Source: Alphaproteobacteria bacterium (GTDB taxonomy: Bacteria > Pseudomonadota > Alphaproteobacteria > RF32 > CAG-239). Taken from it: a DNA stretch of 59,360 bases. The notes beneath the pieces are model-generated. The model worked only from the letters and a program-made list of their open reading frames with translations. It searched no databases and had not been told where the DNA came from. Positions 44,586-52,200 of the stretch are shown piece by piece. The first letter of the stretch is position 1; each line of letters begins with the position of its first letter. The DNA is taken from NCBI GenBank assembly GCA_017465405.1, contig JAFTWG010000018.1, positions 1 to 59,360 on the forward strand, in the 5' to 3' direction. The position numbers and the translations under genes were made by a program.

Positions 44586-44614
44586 AATATAAAGACAAAA
44601 TTGACAAAAGTCAA
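44586..44614 (-). promoter_or_regulatory. Predicted sigma70-type promoter
   Basis: Minus-strand TTGACT, 17-bp spacer, TATATT. Confidence 0.65.
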
Positions 44615-44687
44615 TATTTTTATTTTTTGAACCCTGATAAGAGTTTATTCGTTATAGAGAGTATGATAACCTAAACGGAGAACCGAT

Positions 44688-45254
44688 ATGAAAAGTTTTA
44701 TAAAAATATTTTGCGTAATGACAACATTATTATTTGCTTCGGGATGTACAATACAATCTTATCCTTATTATGAAACATATCCGGTATATTCATACTCATA
44801 TCCGGCAGAATATGAGAATTACACCAATACAAATGTATATCATTATGAGACGAATAATTATAAAATTGTGAAGCCGACAAAAGTCATTAACAATACAATT
44901 ATAAAGAAAGAAAAACCGAAAAAAGTTGTTAAAAAAACGGAAAAGAAAAAAAATAGTAATAAAAAGGCAGAAAAGAAAAAGAATGAACCTAAAAAAACAG
45001 TAAAAAAACAAGAGCCAAAAAAGAATAATACAATAGTCCAAAAGAATACTAAACAACCGCAAAAAACAGTGGCTAAAAAAGTAACGGATAGTAAAAAGCA
45101 AAAAACAACCGTTGCTCAAAAAGAAACAGTAAAGAAAACGGTTATCCAAAAAGGTAACAAACAACGAATAATTAATAAAAAAGTTGCCGTAAATTCAATT
45201 CCGATAAAAAAAGCTGTAGAGCCTAAAATAGCAATAGGTAAAAAAAGCGGATAA
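44688..45254 (+). CDS. Lysine-rich lipoprotein
   Basis: A 188-residue protein with a lipoprotein signal peptide; lipobox LFASGC gives mature N-terminal Cys near residue 20. A Tyr-rich stretch (about 25-58) is followed by a long Lys/Thr/Asn/Gln-rich, low-complexity tail (about 60-188, repeated KK and KKTV). The tail is highly basic and probably extended; it could bind peptidoglycan, LPS or DNA, which is inference. ACGGAG lies 9 nt before the ATG. No homologue recognised. Confidence 0.75.
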   Translation: MKSFIKIFCVMTTLLFASGCTIQSYPYYETYPVYSYSYPAEYENYTNTNVYHYETNNYKIVKPTKVINNTIIKKEKPKKVVKKTEKKKNSNKKAEKKKNEPKKTVKKQEPKKNNTIVQKNTKQPQKTVAKKVTDSKKQKTTVAQKETVKKTVIQKGNKQRIINKKVAVNSIPIKKAVEPKIAIGKKSG

Positions 45255-45326
45255 ATTCCGTTTTTTTTAATAAAAAGATTGACCATAACCCATTATTAAG
45301 TAATAATATTTTCAAAGGAGCCGGAT

Positions 45327-46142
45327 ATGGTAAAAGTTTCAGTCATTATGCCCGCATATAATTGCGAAAAGTTCATAAAACATACAATTCAATCGGTACA
45401 AGCACAAACATATTCTGATTGGGAATTGATAATAATAAACGATGCCTCTACCGATAATACTCTGCAAGAAGCACAAAAATATGCTTCTGAAGATGAACGT
45501 ATAAAAGTTTTGGATATGCCGCAAAACAGCGGAGTTAGTATTTGTCGCAATTATGGTATTTCTCATGCCCAAGGGCAATATATTGCATTTTTAGATTCTG
45601 ATGATTTATGGTCAAAACATAAACTTTCAAAACAAGTTGCTTTTATGGAAGATAAAGGTGCGGCATTGTCACATACATCTTATGCTTTTATGAATGAAGA
45701 TGGAGAACTGAAAACCAGCGGAAAAGTAGATGTTGACGAAGAAGTTGATTTGGCTCGTTATATGAAGACAACTCAGATAGGTATGTCTTCCGTAATGATT
45801 GATAGGAAGCAAATTTCAGAAATAAAATTTCCCGAAGATAGAGAACTTTGCGAAGATGCAAGGGTTTGGATGGGCTATTTGCGAGAAGGAAAGAAATTTC
45901 ACGGGTTAAATGAAGTTCTGACTTTATACCGAGTTAGAGATAAACAGTTGAGTAAAAACAAACTCAAAATGGCTCGCAATACATTAAAACGCTATTGGAA
46001 CGAGAAAAATTTACCTGCGTATGCCAGACTTTATTACTTTTTGAACTATGCTTGCAACGGAGTTGAAAAAAGATTGCGTCCTACCAAAATGGATATAGAT
46101 ATGGTTGCTCAACAATTTAATTGCAATAAAAAACAAAAATAA
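45327..46142 (+). CDS. Family 2 glycosyltransferase
   Basis: A 271-residue GT-A glycosyltransferase: KVSVIMPAYNCEKFI at the N-terminus, WELIIINDASTD, and metal motif DSDD in AFLDSDDLW near residue 92. ELCEDARVWMGY (ED motif) follows in the acceptor half. It is a WcaA-like envelope glycan enzyme; the sugar is unknown. AAAGGAG stands 8 nt before the ATG. It is 45 bp ahead of the EamA-type gene, but no functional link is clear. Confidence 0.85.
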   Translation: MVKVSVIMPAYNCEKFIKHTIQSVQAQTYSDWELIIINDASTDNTLQEAQKYASEDERIKVLDMPQNSGVSICRNYGISHAQGQYIAFLDSDDLWSKHKLSKQVAFMEDKGAALSHTSYAFMNEDGELKTSGKVDVDEEVDLARYMKTTQIGMSSVMIDRKQISEIKFPEDRELCEDARVWMGYLREGKKFHGLNEVLTLYRVRDKQLSKNKLKMARNTLKRYWNEKNLPAYARLYYFLNYACNGVEKRLRPTKMDIDMVAQQFNCNKKQK

Positions 46143-46187
46143 ACAGGATATGAAATGTTTTCAATATTTAATAGAAAAGGTAAAAAT

Positions 46188-46601
46188 ATGTGGGTTGTAT
46201 ATGCTTTGTTGTCAGCATTTTTTGCTGCGTTAACTTCAATATTAGCAAAAATCGGAATTGAAAATGTTGACTCTAATTTAGGAACAGCAATTCGTACAAT
46301 AGTTATCTTATTTATTACTTTTGGAATAGTTTTTGCTACTGGAACAGCTTACCAAATACCAAATATAACAGCTAAAAGTTGGACTTTTTTAATTTTATCC
46401 GGATGTGCAACAGGTCTGTCATGGTTATTTTATTTTAAAGCTTTGCAAATAGGTGATGCTTCAAAAGTTGTTCCTGTTGATAAATTCAGTGTAGTAATAA
46501 CTATGATTATGGCTTTTGTCTTTTTAAAAGAAGCTGTTACATGGCAAGTTATCGGAGGTGGAGCTTTAATAACTCTCGGAACATTACTTATGATATGGTA
46601 A
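46188..46601 (+). CDS. Half-length EamA/DMT-family membrane protein
   Basis: A 137-residue protein with five hydrophobic segments covering one EamA unit; full EamA transporters have two such units, so it should work as a dimer. Motifs include LLSAFFAALTSILAKIG and the C-terminal FLKEAVTWQVIGGGALITLGT. ATG 46188 is preceded by AAAAGG and gives the family's usual MW start; ATG 46155, with AGGA upstream, would add 11 residues. Substrate unknown. Confidence 0.82.
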   Translation: MWVVYALLSAFFAALTSILAKIGIENVDSNLGTAIRTIVILFITFGIVFATGTAYQIPNITAKSWTFLILSGCATGLSWLFYFKALQIGDASKVVPVDKFSVVITMIMAFVFLKEAVTWQVIGGGALITLGTLLMIW

Positions 46602-46604
46602 AAT

Positions 46605-47069
46605 ATGGCAGATAAAACAAATGCAATGCGCAAGTTAGATAGTATGAAAATTTCTTATAAGGAATATTTGTATAATCATTCACTTAGCGGAACAGAAATT
46701 GCCGAGGAATTGGGAGAAAATCCGAAACAGGTATTTAAAACTTTGGTTACTGTGGCAAAGTCCGGAAGTAACTATGTTTTTTTAGTTCCGGTTGCGGAAG
46801 AATTGGATTTGAAAAAAGCTGCCGTTGCGGTTGGCGAAAAATCAATAGAAATGGTTAAATCTAAAGAACTTTTAGGGTTAACCGGTTATATTCACGGAGG
46901 TTGTTCTCCTATTGGGATGAAAAAATTTTTTAAGACAACAATACATCAATCGGCATCAAATTTTGAAACCATAATTTTTAGTGGTGGCAAGATAGGTTTT
47001 CAAATAGAATTAAGACCGGATGATTTGGCTAAAGTTATAAAATTCAGTTTGGCGGATATTATTAAATAA
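46605..47069 (+). CDS. ybaK: Cys-tRNA(Pro)/Cys-tRNA(Cys) deacylase YbaK
   Basis: A 154-residue YbaK/EbsC protein that hydrolyses mischarged aminoacyl-tRNA. It shows the family core: VFKTLVTVAKSGSNYVFLVPV, with Lys45 at the usual catalytic-Lys place, then KKAAVAVGEKSIEMV, GYIHGGCSPIGMKK and the C-terminal RPDDLAKVI. It starts 3 bp after the EamA-type gene without a clear ribosome binding site, so translation is probably coupled. Confidence 0.92.
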   Translation: MADKTNAMRKLDSMKISYKEYLYNHSLSGTEIAEELGENPKQVFKTLVTVAKSGSNYVFLVPVAEELDLKKAAVAVGEKSIEMVKSKELLGLTGYIHGGCSPIGMKKFFKTTIHQSASNFETIIFSGGKIGFQIELRPDDLAKVIKFSLADIIK

Positions 47070-47135
47070 TGTATTGCATAAATTATATAAAGCAATACAA
47101 TGCTAATATGTTTTAACTTTTTTGGTGAGGATAAA

Positions 47136-48053
47136 ATGGGAATAGAAATAGTTGCTGTTGTCTTGCTGATACTCATTGTTGTTGCATTGGCAAATTCAGT
47201 TGTGATTGTTCGTCAGGGATATGAGTATACGGTAGAATTTTTGGGAAAATATACCCGTTCACTTGAACCGGGGTTTCACATATTGGTACCTATTCTAGAA
47301 AAAATCGGTGCAAAAATCAACCGTATGGAACAAGTTTTAGATGTTCCGTCTCAAGAAGTTATTACTCGTGATAATGCGATGGTAACCGTTGACGGAGTAT
47401 TGTTTTTTCAAATTCAAAAAGCCGAAAATGCCGCTTATCAGGTAAGAGATTTAGATTTAGCTATTCTCAATCTCGTAATGACTAACATTCGTACGGTTAT
47501 CGGCGGTATGGAAATTGACGAACTTCTTTCTCAACGTGACTCGATAAATCAACGTTTGTTGTCTGTTGTAGATGATGCGACTATTCCTTGGGGTGTAAAA
47601 GTTACTCGTGTAGAAATTAAGGATATTACTCCTCCTCGTGATTTGATAGATGCAATGGCTCGTCAGATGAAAGCTGAACGCGAAAAACGTGCCAACATTT
47701 TGGAAGCTGAAGGTGTTCGCCAATCAGAAATTTTGAAATCAGAAGGTGAAAAACAATCTCGTATTTTGCAGGCAGAAGGTGAAAGAGAAGCCGCTTTCCG
47801 TGCTGCAGAAGCTCGTGAACGTGCAGCAGAAGCCGAAGCAAATGCAACAAAAATGCTGTCTGATGCAATAGCTCAAGGTGATGCTAAAGCCCTAAATTAT
47901 TTCTTAGGTGTTAAATATGTAGAAGCTTTACAAGGTATCGTAACTTCTCCAAACCAAAAATTGTTAATGTTGCCGATGGATACTCAAAATCTTATCGGTT
48001 CATTGGCCGGAATTGCGGAGATTGCCAAAGAGGTTATGGATAATAAAAAATAG
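47136..48053 (+). CDS. qmcA: SPFH/stomatin-like protein QmcA
   Basis: A 305-residue protein with one N-terminal membrane segment, an SPFH domain (VVIVRQGYEYTVEFLGKYTR to about residue 190), and a long heptad-rich helix with the repeated EGEKQSRILQAEGERE pattern, ending in a hydrophobic region. Such proteins form large membrane cages or rafts with NfeD partners. GAGGA stands 6 nt before ATG 47136; an earlier ATG at 47100 is unlikely. The NfeD gene follows by 9 bp. Confidence 0.93.
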   Translation: MGIEIVAVVLLILIVVALANSVVIVRQGYEYTVEFLGKYTRSLEPGFHILVPILEKIGAKINRMEQVLDVPSQEVITRDNAMVTVDGVLFFQIQKAENAAYQVRDLDLAILNLVMTNIRTVIGGMEIDELLSQRDSINQRLLSVVDDATIPWGVKVTRVEIKDITPPRDLIDAMARQMKAEREKRANILEAEGVRQSEILKSEGEKQSRILQAEGEREAAFRAAEARERAAEAEANATKMLSDAIAQGDAKALNYFLGVKYVEALQGIVTSPNQKLLMLPMDTQNLIGSLAGIAEIAKEVMDNKK

Positions 48054-48062
48054 GAGTTTGTT

Positions 48063-48506
48063 ATGAATTATATTCATTGGCTTTCATTGGGATTAGGACT
48101 TGTATTGCTAGAGTTCTTTATTCCGGGAACTTATGTTATTTGGTTCGGTTTCGCCGCCTTAATAATGGTCGGAGTAGTGAGTTTTGTTGCTCTTACCACC
48201 ACACAACAAGTAATCGTGTTTTCTGTTATCGCTGCAATTTGTGCCATAATTGGATTGTACGTATATAAAAAGCTGATGAATTTGGCGAAAGTGGCTCCGG
48301 AAAGCAAAAATTTGAACAATACTGTAGCACAATATATCGGTCGTCGTTTCAAATTGGTTCAAGATGTTGTTGACGGACGTTCAAAAGTATCTATCGGTGA
48401 TACGGTGTGGTTAGTTGAGTGTGATGACAATCTGAAATCAGGAGATGATGTTAAGATAACAGGTATTAAAGACGGGGTTATTTTAACGGCTCAAAAACCT
48501 GAATAA
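48063..48506 (+). CDS. NfeD-family membrane protein
   Basis: A 147-residue short NfeD protein: two to three membrane segments (about 8-75) and a C-terminal OB-fold domain (NTVAQYIGRRFKLVQDVVDGRSKVSIGDTVW). It partners SPFH proteins; the E. coli equivalent is YbbK beside QmcA. AGGAGTT precedes the ATG. It ends the two-gene operon at a strong terminator. Confidence 0.9.
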   Translation: MNYIHWLSLGLGLVLLEFFIPGTYVIWFGFAALIMVGVVSFVALTTTQQVIVFSVIAAICAIIGLYVYKKLMNLAKVAPESKNLNNTVAQYIGRRFKLVQDVVDGRSKVSIGDTVWLVECDDNLKSGDDVKITGIKDGVILTAQKPE

Positions 48507-48523
48507 CATTATTCTAAATTTCT

Positions 48524-48557
48524 AAAAAAGCACGTTAGACAAAACGTGCTTTTTTTG
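48524..48557 (+). terminator. Terminator of qmcA-nfeD
   Basis: Stem AAAGCACGTT/AACGTGCTTT, loop AGACAA, run of seven T. Confidence 0.88.
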
Positions 48558-48567
48558 TGCAAAAAAC

Positions 48568-48595
48568 TTGACTTATTTTATAAAAATGTTATCCT
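48568..48595 (+). promoter_or_regulatory. Predicted sigma70-type promoter of the lysozyme-like gene
   Basis: TTGACT, 16-bp spacer, TATCCT; leader of about 27 nt without G or ribosome binding site before ATG 48629. Confidence 0.6.
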
Positions 48596-48628
48596 ATAAC
48601 TCTAAAACCTTATTAATAAAATTACTAT

Positions 48629-49447
48629 ATGAAGAAAACTAAATTTTTCGTCGCATTAGCGATTTTTGCGGTCATCATGGTCCTTTGCTTTACAATTGGC
48701 GGAAACGGCAGTTCAAGTAAAAGCAAGAATGCAGCTGAGTACAATGTTGCCAGAGCAACGGAACTCAGTGAGGATATCTTTACTTTTATCGCTCTCATTG
48801 AAGGCGACAAAGGTCAGGGTAAACCATATCATTGCGGTGCTCGATGGACATCTTGGTATGGAGTAACCGTTAAACCCAATGGTGACTATGTAACCAAGAA
48901 CGATGTAGTCAGCAAGAAGATTGGTAAGGAGTGGTGTATTTATCACATCGAAAATCGTCTTGTTCCATTCTTTAAGCACTTCGACAAACGCAAGTTGAGT
49001 GATGAGCAGATTATCGGCTGTGCATTATTTATGTACAACGTAGGCGGAGAAATTGTTACCGGCTACAGTCTTGATGGTCGTTATGTTCAAGCTCCGAGCA
49101 AATTTTTGGAGGCTGTTAATGATGGAGAGAGTGATGAGTATTGTGTTAATTGTATGACACGTTATCGTCGTTCGGCTGGCAAGAGAGCTAACGGATTGCT
49201 TAAAAGACATTGGGTACAGGGAGCTGCTTATATGGGAATTTTGGATGCCCAAAACATCCTTGATCTTCGTCCCGAGCAGTTTTATAAAACCAAAAACTTT
49301 GGCAACTATTATTGGCTTAACAAAAAGCGCCAAATGATAGAGAAGGGTGGTTTGTATCAGCTCCGCTATGATGACATCACCATCAATGCCTTTTTCAATA
49401 TGAATCAGGCAGGTGAAGGACAAAAAAGTGTTAGGGATATTATCTAA
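48629..49447 (+). CDS. Membrane-anchored phage-lysozyme-like (GH24-type) protein
   Basis: A 272-residue protein with an N-terminal membrane segment (about 5-24) that could be an uncleaved anchor or SAR-type signal. The domain after residue 45 resembles phage lysozymes: Glu in FIALIEGDKGQG as likely catalytic acid, ARWTSWYGVTVKPNGD (WT.GYG.T-type), GCALFMYNVGG and the C-terminal GLLKRHWVQGAAYMG. It probably cleaves peptidoglycan. There is no holin or other phage gene next to it, and it has its own promoter and terminator. Its leader lacks a ribosome binding site, as in the other acquired-looking genes. Confidence 0.7.
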   Translation: MKKTKFFVALAIFAVIMVLCFTIGGNGSSSKSKNAAEYNVARATELSEDIFTFIALIEGDKGQGKPYHCGARWTSWYGVTVKPNGDYVTKNDVVSKKIGKEWCIYHIENRLVPFFKHFDKRKLSDEQIIGCALFMYNVGGEIVTGYSLDGRYVQAPSKFLEAVNDGESDEYCVNCMTRYRRSAGKRANGLLKRHWVQGAAYMGILDAQNILDLRPEQFYKTKNFGNYYWLNKKRQMIEKGGLYQLRYDDITINAFFNMNQAGEGQKSVRDII

Positions 49448-49464
49448 AATCTCTGATTTTTTTG

Positions 49465-49494
49465 AGCTTGGTAATTTTTACCAAGCTTTTTTTT
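49465..49494 (+). terminator. Terminator of the lysozyme-like gene
   Basis: Stem AGCTTGGTAA/TTACCAAGCT followed by a long T-run. Confidence 0.85.
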
Positions 49495-49574
49495 ATTTTT
49501 TTTATTGACATAAATGTATTTTTAAATTACGAATACATACGGGAAATGCTCTTTAAGGGTGTTGATTTTCATAG

Positions 49575-49612
49575 AAAAAAGGAGAGTTTTAACAACTCTC
49601 CTTCTCCTTTTT
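49575..49612. terminator. Additional terminator-like hairpin
   Basis: Stem AAGGAGAGTT/AACTCTCCTT flanked by A-run and T-run, between the lysozyme-like gene and tRNA-Arg. It is probably used in the minus direction as a second stop after tRNA-Arg. Confidence 0.65.
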
Positions 49613-49631
49613 TAAGCATTGTATGAGATAC

Positions 49632-49662
49632 AAAAAAAAAAGAGAACCGAAGTCCTCTTTTT
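49632..49662 (-). terminator. Terminator of tRNA-Arg with TTCG tetraloop
   Basis: Minus strand AAAAGAGGAC-TTCG-GTTCTCTTTT followed by a long T-run, 6 nt after the tRNA 3' end. Confidence 0.85.
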
Positions 49663-49668
49663 AGAAAC

Positions 49669-49745
49669 TGGCGCGCTCCAGAGGATTCGAACCTCTGACC
49701 CACAGCTTAGAAGGCTGTTGCTCTATCCAGCTGAGCTAGGAGCGC
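49669..49745 (-). tRNA. tRNA-Arg(TCT)
   Basis: A 77-nt minus-strand tRNA: acceptor GCGCTCC/GGAGCGC, encoded CCA, anticodon TCT in loop CTTCTAA, T-arm CAGAGGTTCGAATCCTCTG. It decodes AGA/AGG. Confidence 0.97.
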
Positions 49746-49864
49746 ATTCAATGTATCGGCTATTTAATTCGCACATTTTTTGTTATCTGTCAACAGTTTT
49801 TATAAAGATTTTTACTCTTGAATAAAAAAATGAAAATAGTATCTTATTTTCAAGGAGAAAAAAT

Positions 49865-50803
49865 ATGGCACAGTTTAAATCAAAAATCATAATTATCGGT
49901 TCCGGACCTGCCGGATATACTGCAGGAATCTATGCGGCAAGAGCAGGGTTTAATCCTTTGTTGGTTTCAGGATTTCAAAAAGGCGGACAATTAACCATAA
50001 CTACCGATGTTGAAAATTTTCCCGGTTTCCCTGAACCCATATCAGGACCTCAGCTTATGGAGAGAATGTATCAACAAGCTGTATCTTTAGGAGTAAAAGT
50101 TATAGAGGACCATATTACGGAAGTTGATTTTTCTGCTTCTCCTTTTACCTTAATTTCGGAGCAACATTCTTATCAAGCAGATAGTGTTATTATCGCAACC
50201 GGAGCAACGGCTAAGTGGCTCGGCCTACCTAACGAAGAAAAATATAGAGGTTTTGGTGTTTCCGGATGTGCGACTTGTGACGGATTTTTCTATCGCAATC
50301 GTCACGTTGCTGTTGTCGGAGGCGGAAATACGGCAGCGGAAGAAGCTTTGTATCTTTCCAATATTGCAGCTTCCGTTACGTTGATACATCGTCGTAACGA
50401 ATTGAGGGCTGATAAAATTTTGCAAAATCGTTTATTTAATCACCCGAAAATCAATATAGAATGGGATAGTGTAATAACTGATGTTATCGGAACAGATGAG
50501 CCAAAATCTATGACCGGAGTTATAATCAAAAACTTAAAAACGGATAATATACGAGAGTTAAAAGCAGATGGTTTATTTGTTGCAATCGGTCATAAGCCTA
50601 ATACCGAAATATTCAAATCGGTATTAGAGCTTGATAAAGACGGATATATTGTTACAGCTCCCGGAAGTTGTCAAACCAGTGTTCAAGGTGTTTTTGCCGC
50701 TGGAGATGTTAAAGATTCTGTTTATCGTCAGGCGATAACGGCAGCAGGTTCCGGTTGTCAGGCCTTTTTAGAGGCAGAGCGCTTTTTGCAACAATCTTCC
50801 TGA
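49865..50803 (+). CDS. trxB: Thioredoxin reductase
   Basis: A 312-residue NADPH-dependent flavoenzyme that reduces thioredoxin. FAD-binding IIIGSGPAGYTAGIYAARAG, redox pair CATC in GCATCDGFF near residue 138, NADPH-binding VVGGGNTAAEEALYL, and the C-terminal FAD segment GVFAAGDVKDSVYRQAITAAGSG are all present. AAGGAG precedes the ATG. Its 3' end overlaps, on the other strand, the 3' end of a small Cys-rich gene by 46 bp. Confidence 0.97.
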   Translation: MAQFKSKIIIIGSGPAGYTAGIYAARAGFNPLLVSGFQKGGQLTITTDVENFPGFPEPISGPQLMERMYQQAVSLGVKVIEDHITEVDFSASPFTLISEQHSYQADSVIIATGATAKWLGLPNEEKYRGFGVSGCATCDGFFYRNRHVAVVGGGNTAAEEALYLSNIAASVTLIHRRNELRADKILQNRLFNHPKINIEWDSVITDVIGTDEPKSMTGVIIKNLKTDNIRELKADGLFVAIGHKPNTEIFKSVLELDKDGYIVTAPGSCQTSVQGVFAAGDVKDSVYRQAITAAGSGCQAFLEAERFLQQSS

Positions 50804-50940
50804 TTTAGATTTTTAGGACTGGTTGCATCATAATCAGAATTTGTATTATTGGGATAAGAGCATCCGCAATTATCATCTTCACTACAATCACAACGGTTTT
50901 GATAATTATGGATTATGTTTTTCTTTTCTGCATCTTTCAT
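50758..50940 (-). CDS. Small Cys-rich protein, antisense overlap with trxB
   Basis: A 60-residue protein with six Cys, in a CDCSEDDNCGC cluster and a later CC pair (QEDCCKK). It is rich in Asn, Asp and Lys and has no signal peptide. A perfect AGGAGG lies 6 nt before the ATG, which makes translation likely despite the 46-bp overlap with trxB. It follows greA across the greA terminator. Clustered Cys suggest metal binding or a redox partner of thioredoxin; this is inference and the family is not recognised. Confidence 0.65.
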   Translation of the reverse strand: MKDAEKKNIIHNYQNRCDCSEDDNCGCSYPNNTNSDYDATSPKNLNQEDCCKKRSASKKA

Positions 50941-50960
50941 ATTTTCCTCCTACAAAACAA

Positions 50961-50991
50961 AAATGTCGGAAGCATTAAACCTCCGACATTA
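50961..50991 (-). terminator. Terminator of greA
   Basis: Stem AATGTCGGA/TCCGACATT with minus-strand TTTTTGTTTT, just 10 nt before the ribosome binding site of the small Cys-rich gene. Confidence 0.8.
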
Positions 50992-51016
50992 TATGTATTC
51001 ATTATGAATAAAAATT

Positions 51017-51487
51017 TTAGTATGATATTTCTAAAATTTCAAAAGATTTTTTGCCACCCGGAGCCGTATATTCAGCTGTATCTCCGACTTCTTTGCCGAT
51101 TAAGGCTCTTGCCAAAGGAGAAGAAACCGAAATTTTATTTTTATTAATATCAGCTTCATAGTCGCCGACAATTTGATATTTGCTTTCTTTGTCGGTATCT
51201 TCGTCAACAACCAACACTTTTGCCCCAAAACGAATTATATCACCTTTATTTGCAGAAGTATCAATAACTTGAGCACGACTGATAACTACTTCCAACTCTT
51301 GTATGCGTCCTTCGATAAAGCTTTGTTTTTCTTTTGCTGCAGAATATTCGGCATTTTCAGACAAATCTCCTTGAGCACGAGCTTCGGAAATAGCTGCAAT
51401 AATGTTGGGACGTTCAACGCCTTTAAGATTCTTTAATTCTTGTTCAAGAGCAAGAAAACCCTCTTTGGTTAAAGGGAACTTATCCAT
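51017..51487 (-). CDS. greA: Transcription elongation factor GreA
   Basis: A 156-residue factor that rescues backtracked RNA polymerase by stimulating transcript cleavage. The N-terminal coiled coil holds the tip acidic residues in [15 protein letters not shown], followed by the FKBP-like C-terminal domain ([18 protein letters not shown] to [18 protein letters not shown]). Full length for the family. Stand-alone with its own terminator. Confidence 0.96.
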   Translation of the reverse strand: MDKFPLTKEGFLALEQELKNLKGVERPNIIAAISEARAQGDLSENAEYSAAKEKQSFIEGRIQELEVVISRAQVIDTSANKGDIIRFGAKVLVVDEDTDKESKYQIVGDYEADINKNKISVSSPLARALIGKEVGDTAEYTAPGGKKSFEILEISY

Positions 51488-51695
51488 TTTATCACCTCAT
51501 CGATTTAAATTAAAAAAAATCTGACTGGAAAAGAACACTTTTCACAGCCGAGTTAAATTAGATTATGCAAACTATATAGCAACAATAAAAACTTTTTGCA
51601 AGATAAATATTCTGTTAAATAATTATTTTTTTTCTTTTCATAAATAGCGTGTATTGTTATAGTTATGGTGTTTACAATATATTGGAGATTAACAA

Positions 51696-52151
51696 ATGAA
51701 AAAACTCTATTTATTATCAGTTGCTTGTGCCGCTTTATTGGCTGCCAACAATGCTCAAGCCATTGACAGTACCGGTTGTGGTCTCGGTTCTATGGCTTGG
51801 CGTGGTCAAAGCGGTATGGCTCCACAAATTTTGGCTGTTACTACTAACGGTTTATTCGGTACTCAAACTTTCGGTATCACATTTGGTACTTCCGGTTGTG
51901 ATCCGAATGGTCGTGTTAGCGGCGGTACACAAAAAATGGTTTTCAACTTCATTGAAAACAATATGGAACAATATGCTCTCGACGCTTCTCGCGGTGAGGG
52001 TGAAACACTCGATACTTTAGCCGGTATTTTGAATATGGATAGAGCTGAATTTGCTAAAAAATCACAACAACATTTTGCTGCAATTTTCCCTGACAGCAAT
52101 GTTGATGCAATTTATGTAACACAGCAAATTTTTGCAATGCTTAAAGCATAA
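51696..52151 (+). CDS. DUF3015 family secreted protein
   Basis: A 151-residue protein: signal peptide cleaved near AQA-ID, then DUF3015 features GCGLGSMAWRGQSG, QILAVTTNGLFGTQTFGITFGTSGC and two to three Cys. The C-terminal third is helical (LAGILNMDRAEFAKKSQQHF). Codons are strongly biased and regular, which suggests high expression. The family has no known activity. ATTGGAG precedes the ATG, and a terminator follows. Confidence 0.88.
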   Translation: MKKLYLLSVACAALLAANNAQAIDSTGCGLGSMAWRGQSGMAPQILAVTTNGLFGTQTFGITFGTSGCDPNGRVSGGTQKMVFNFIENNMEQYALDASRGEGETLDTLAGILNMDRAEFAKKSQQHFAAIFPDSNVDAIYVTQQIFAMLKA

Positions 52152-52167
52152 TTTTATATTGAGTGCA

Positions 52168-52198
52168 CGGCTCTTGCCAATAACAAGAGCCGTTTTTT
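52168..52198 (+). terminator. Terminator of the DUF3015 gene
   Basis: Stem CGGCTCTTG/CAAGAGCCG and six T; its T-run ends two bases before the start codon of the next gene. Confidence 0.88.
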
Positions 52199-52200
52199 AT

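Noticed and set aside
48629..49447. Prophage in the 42-50 kb region, suggested by the lysozyme-like and dUTPase genes
   Set aside because: No capsid, terminase, tail, portal or integrase genes; neighbours are ordinary cellular genes.
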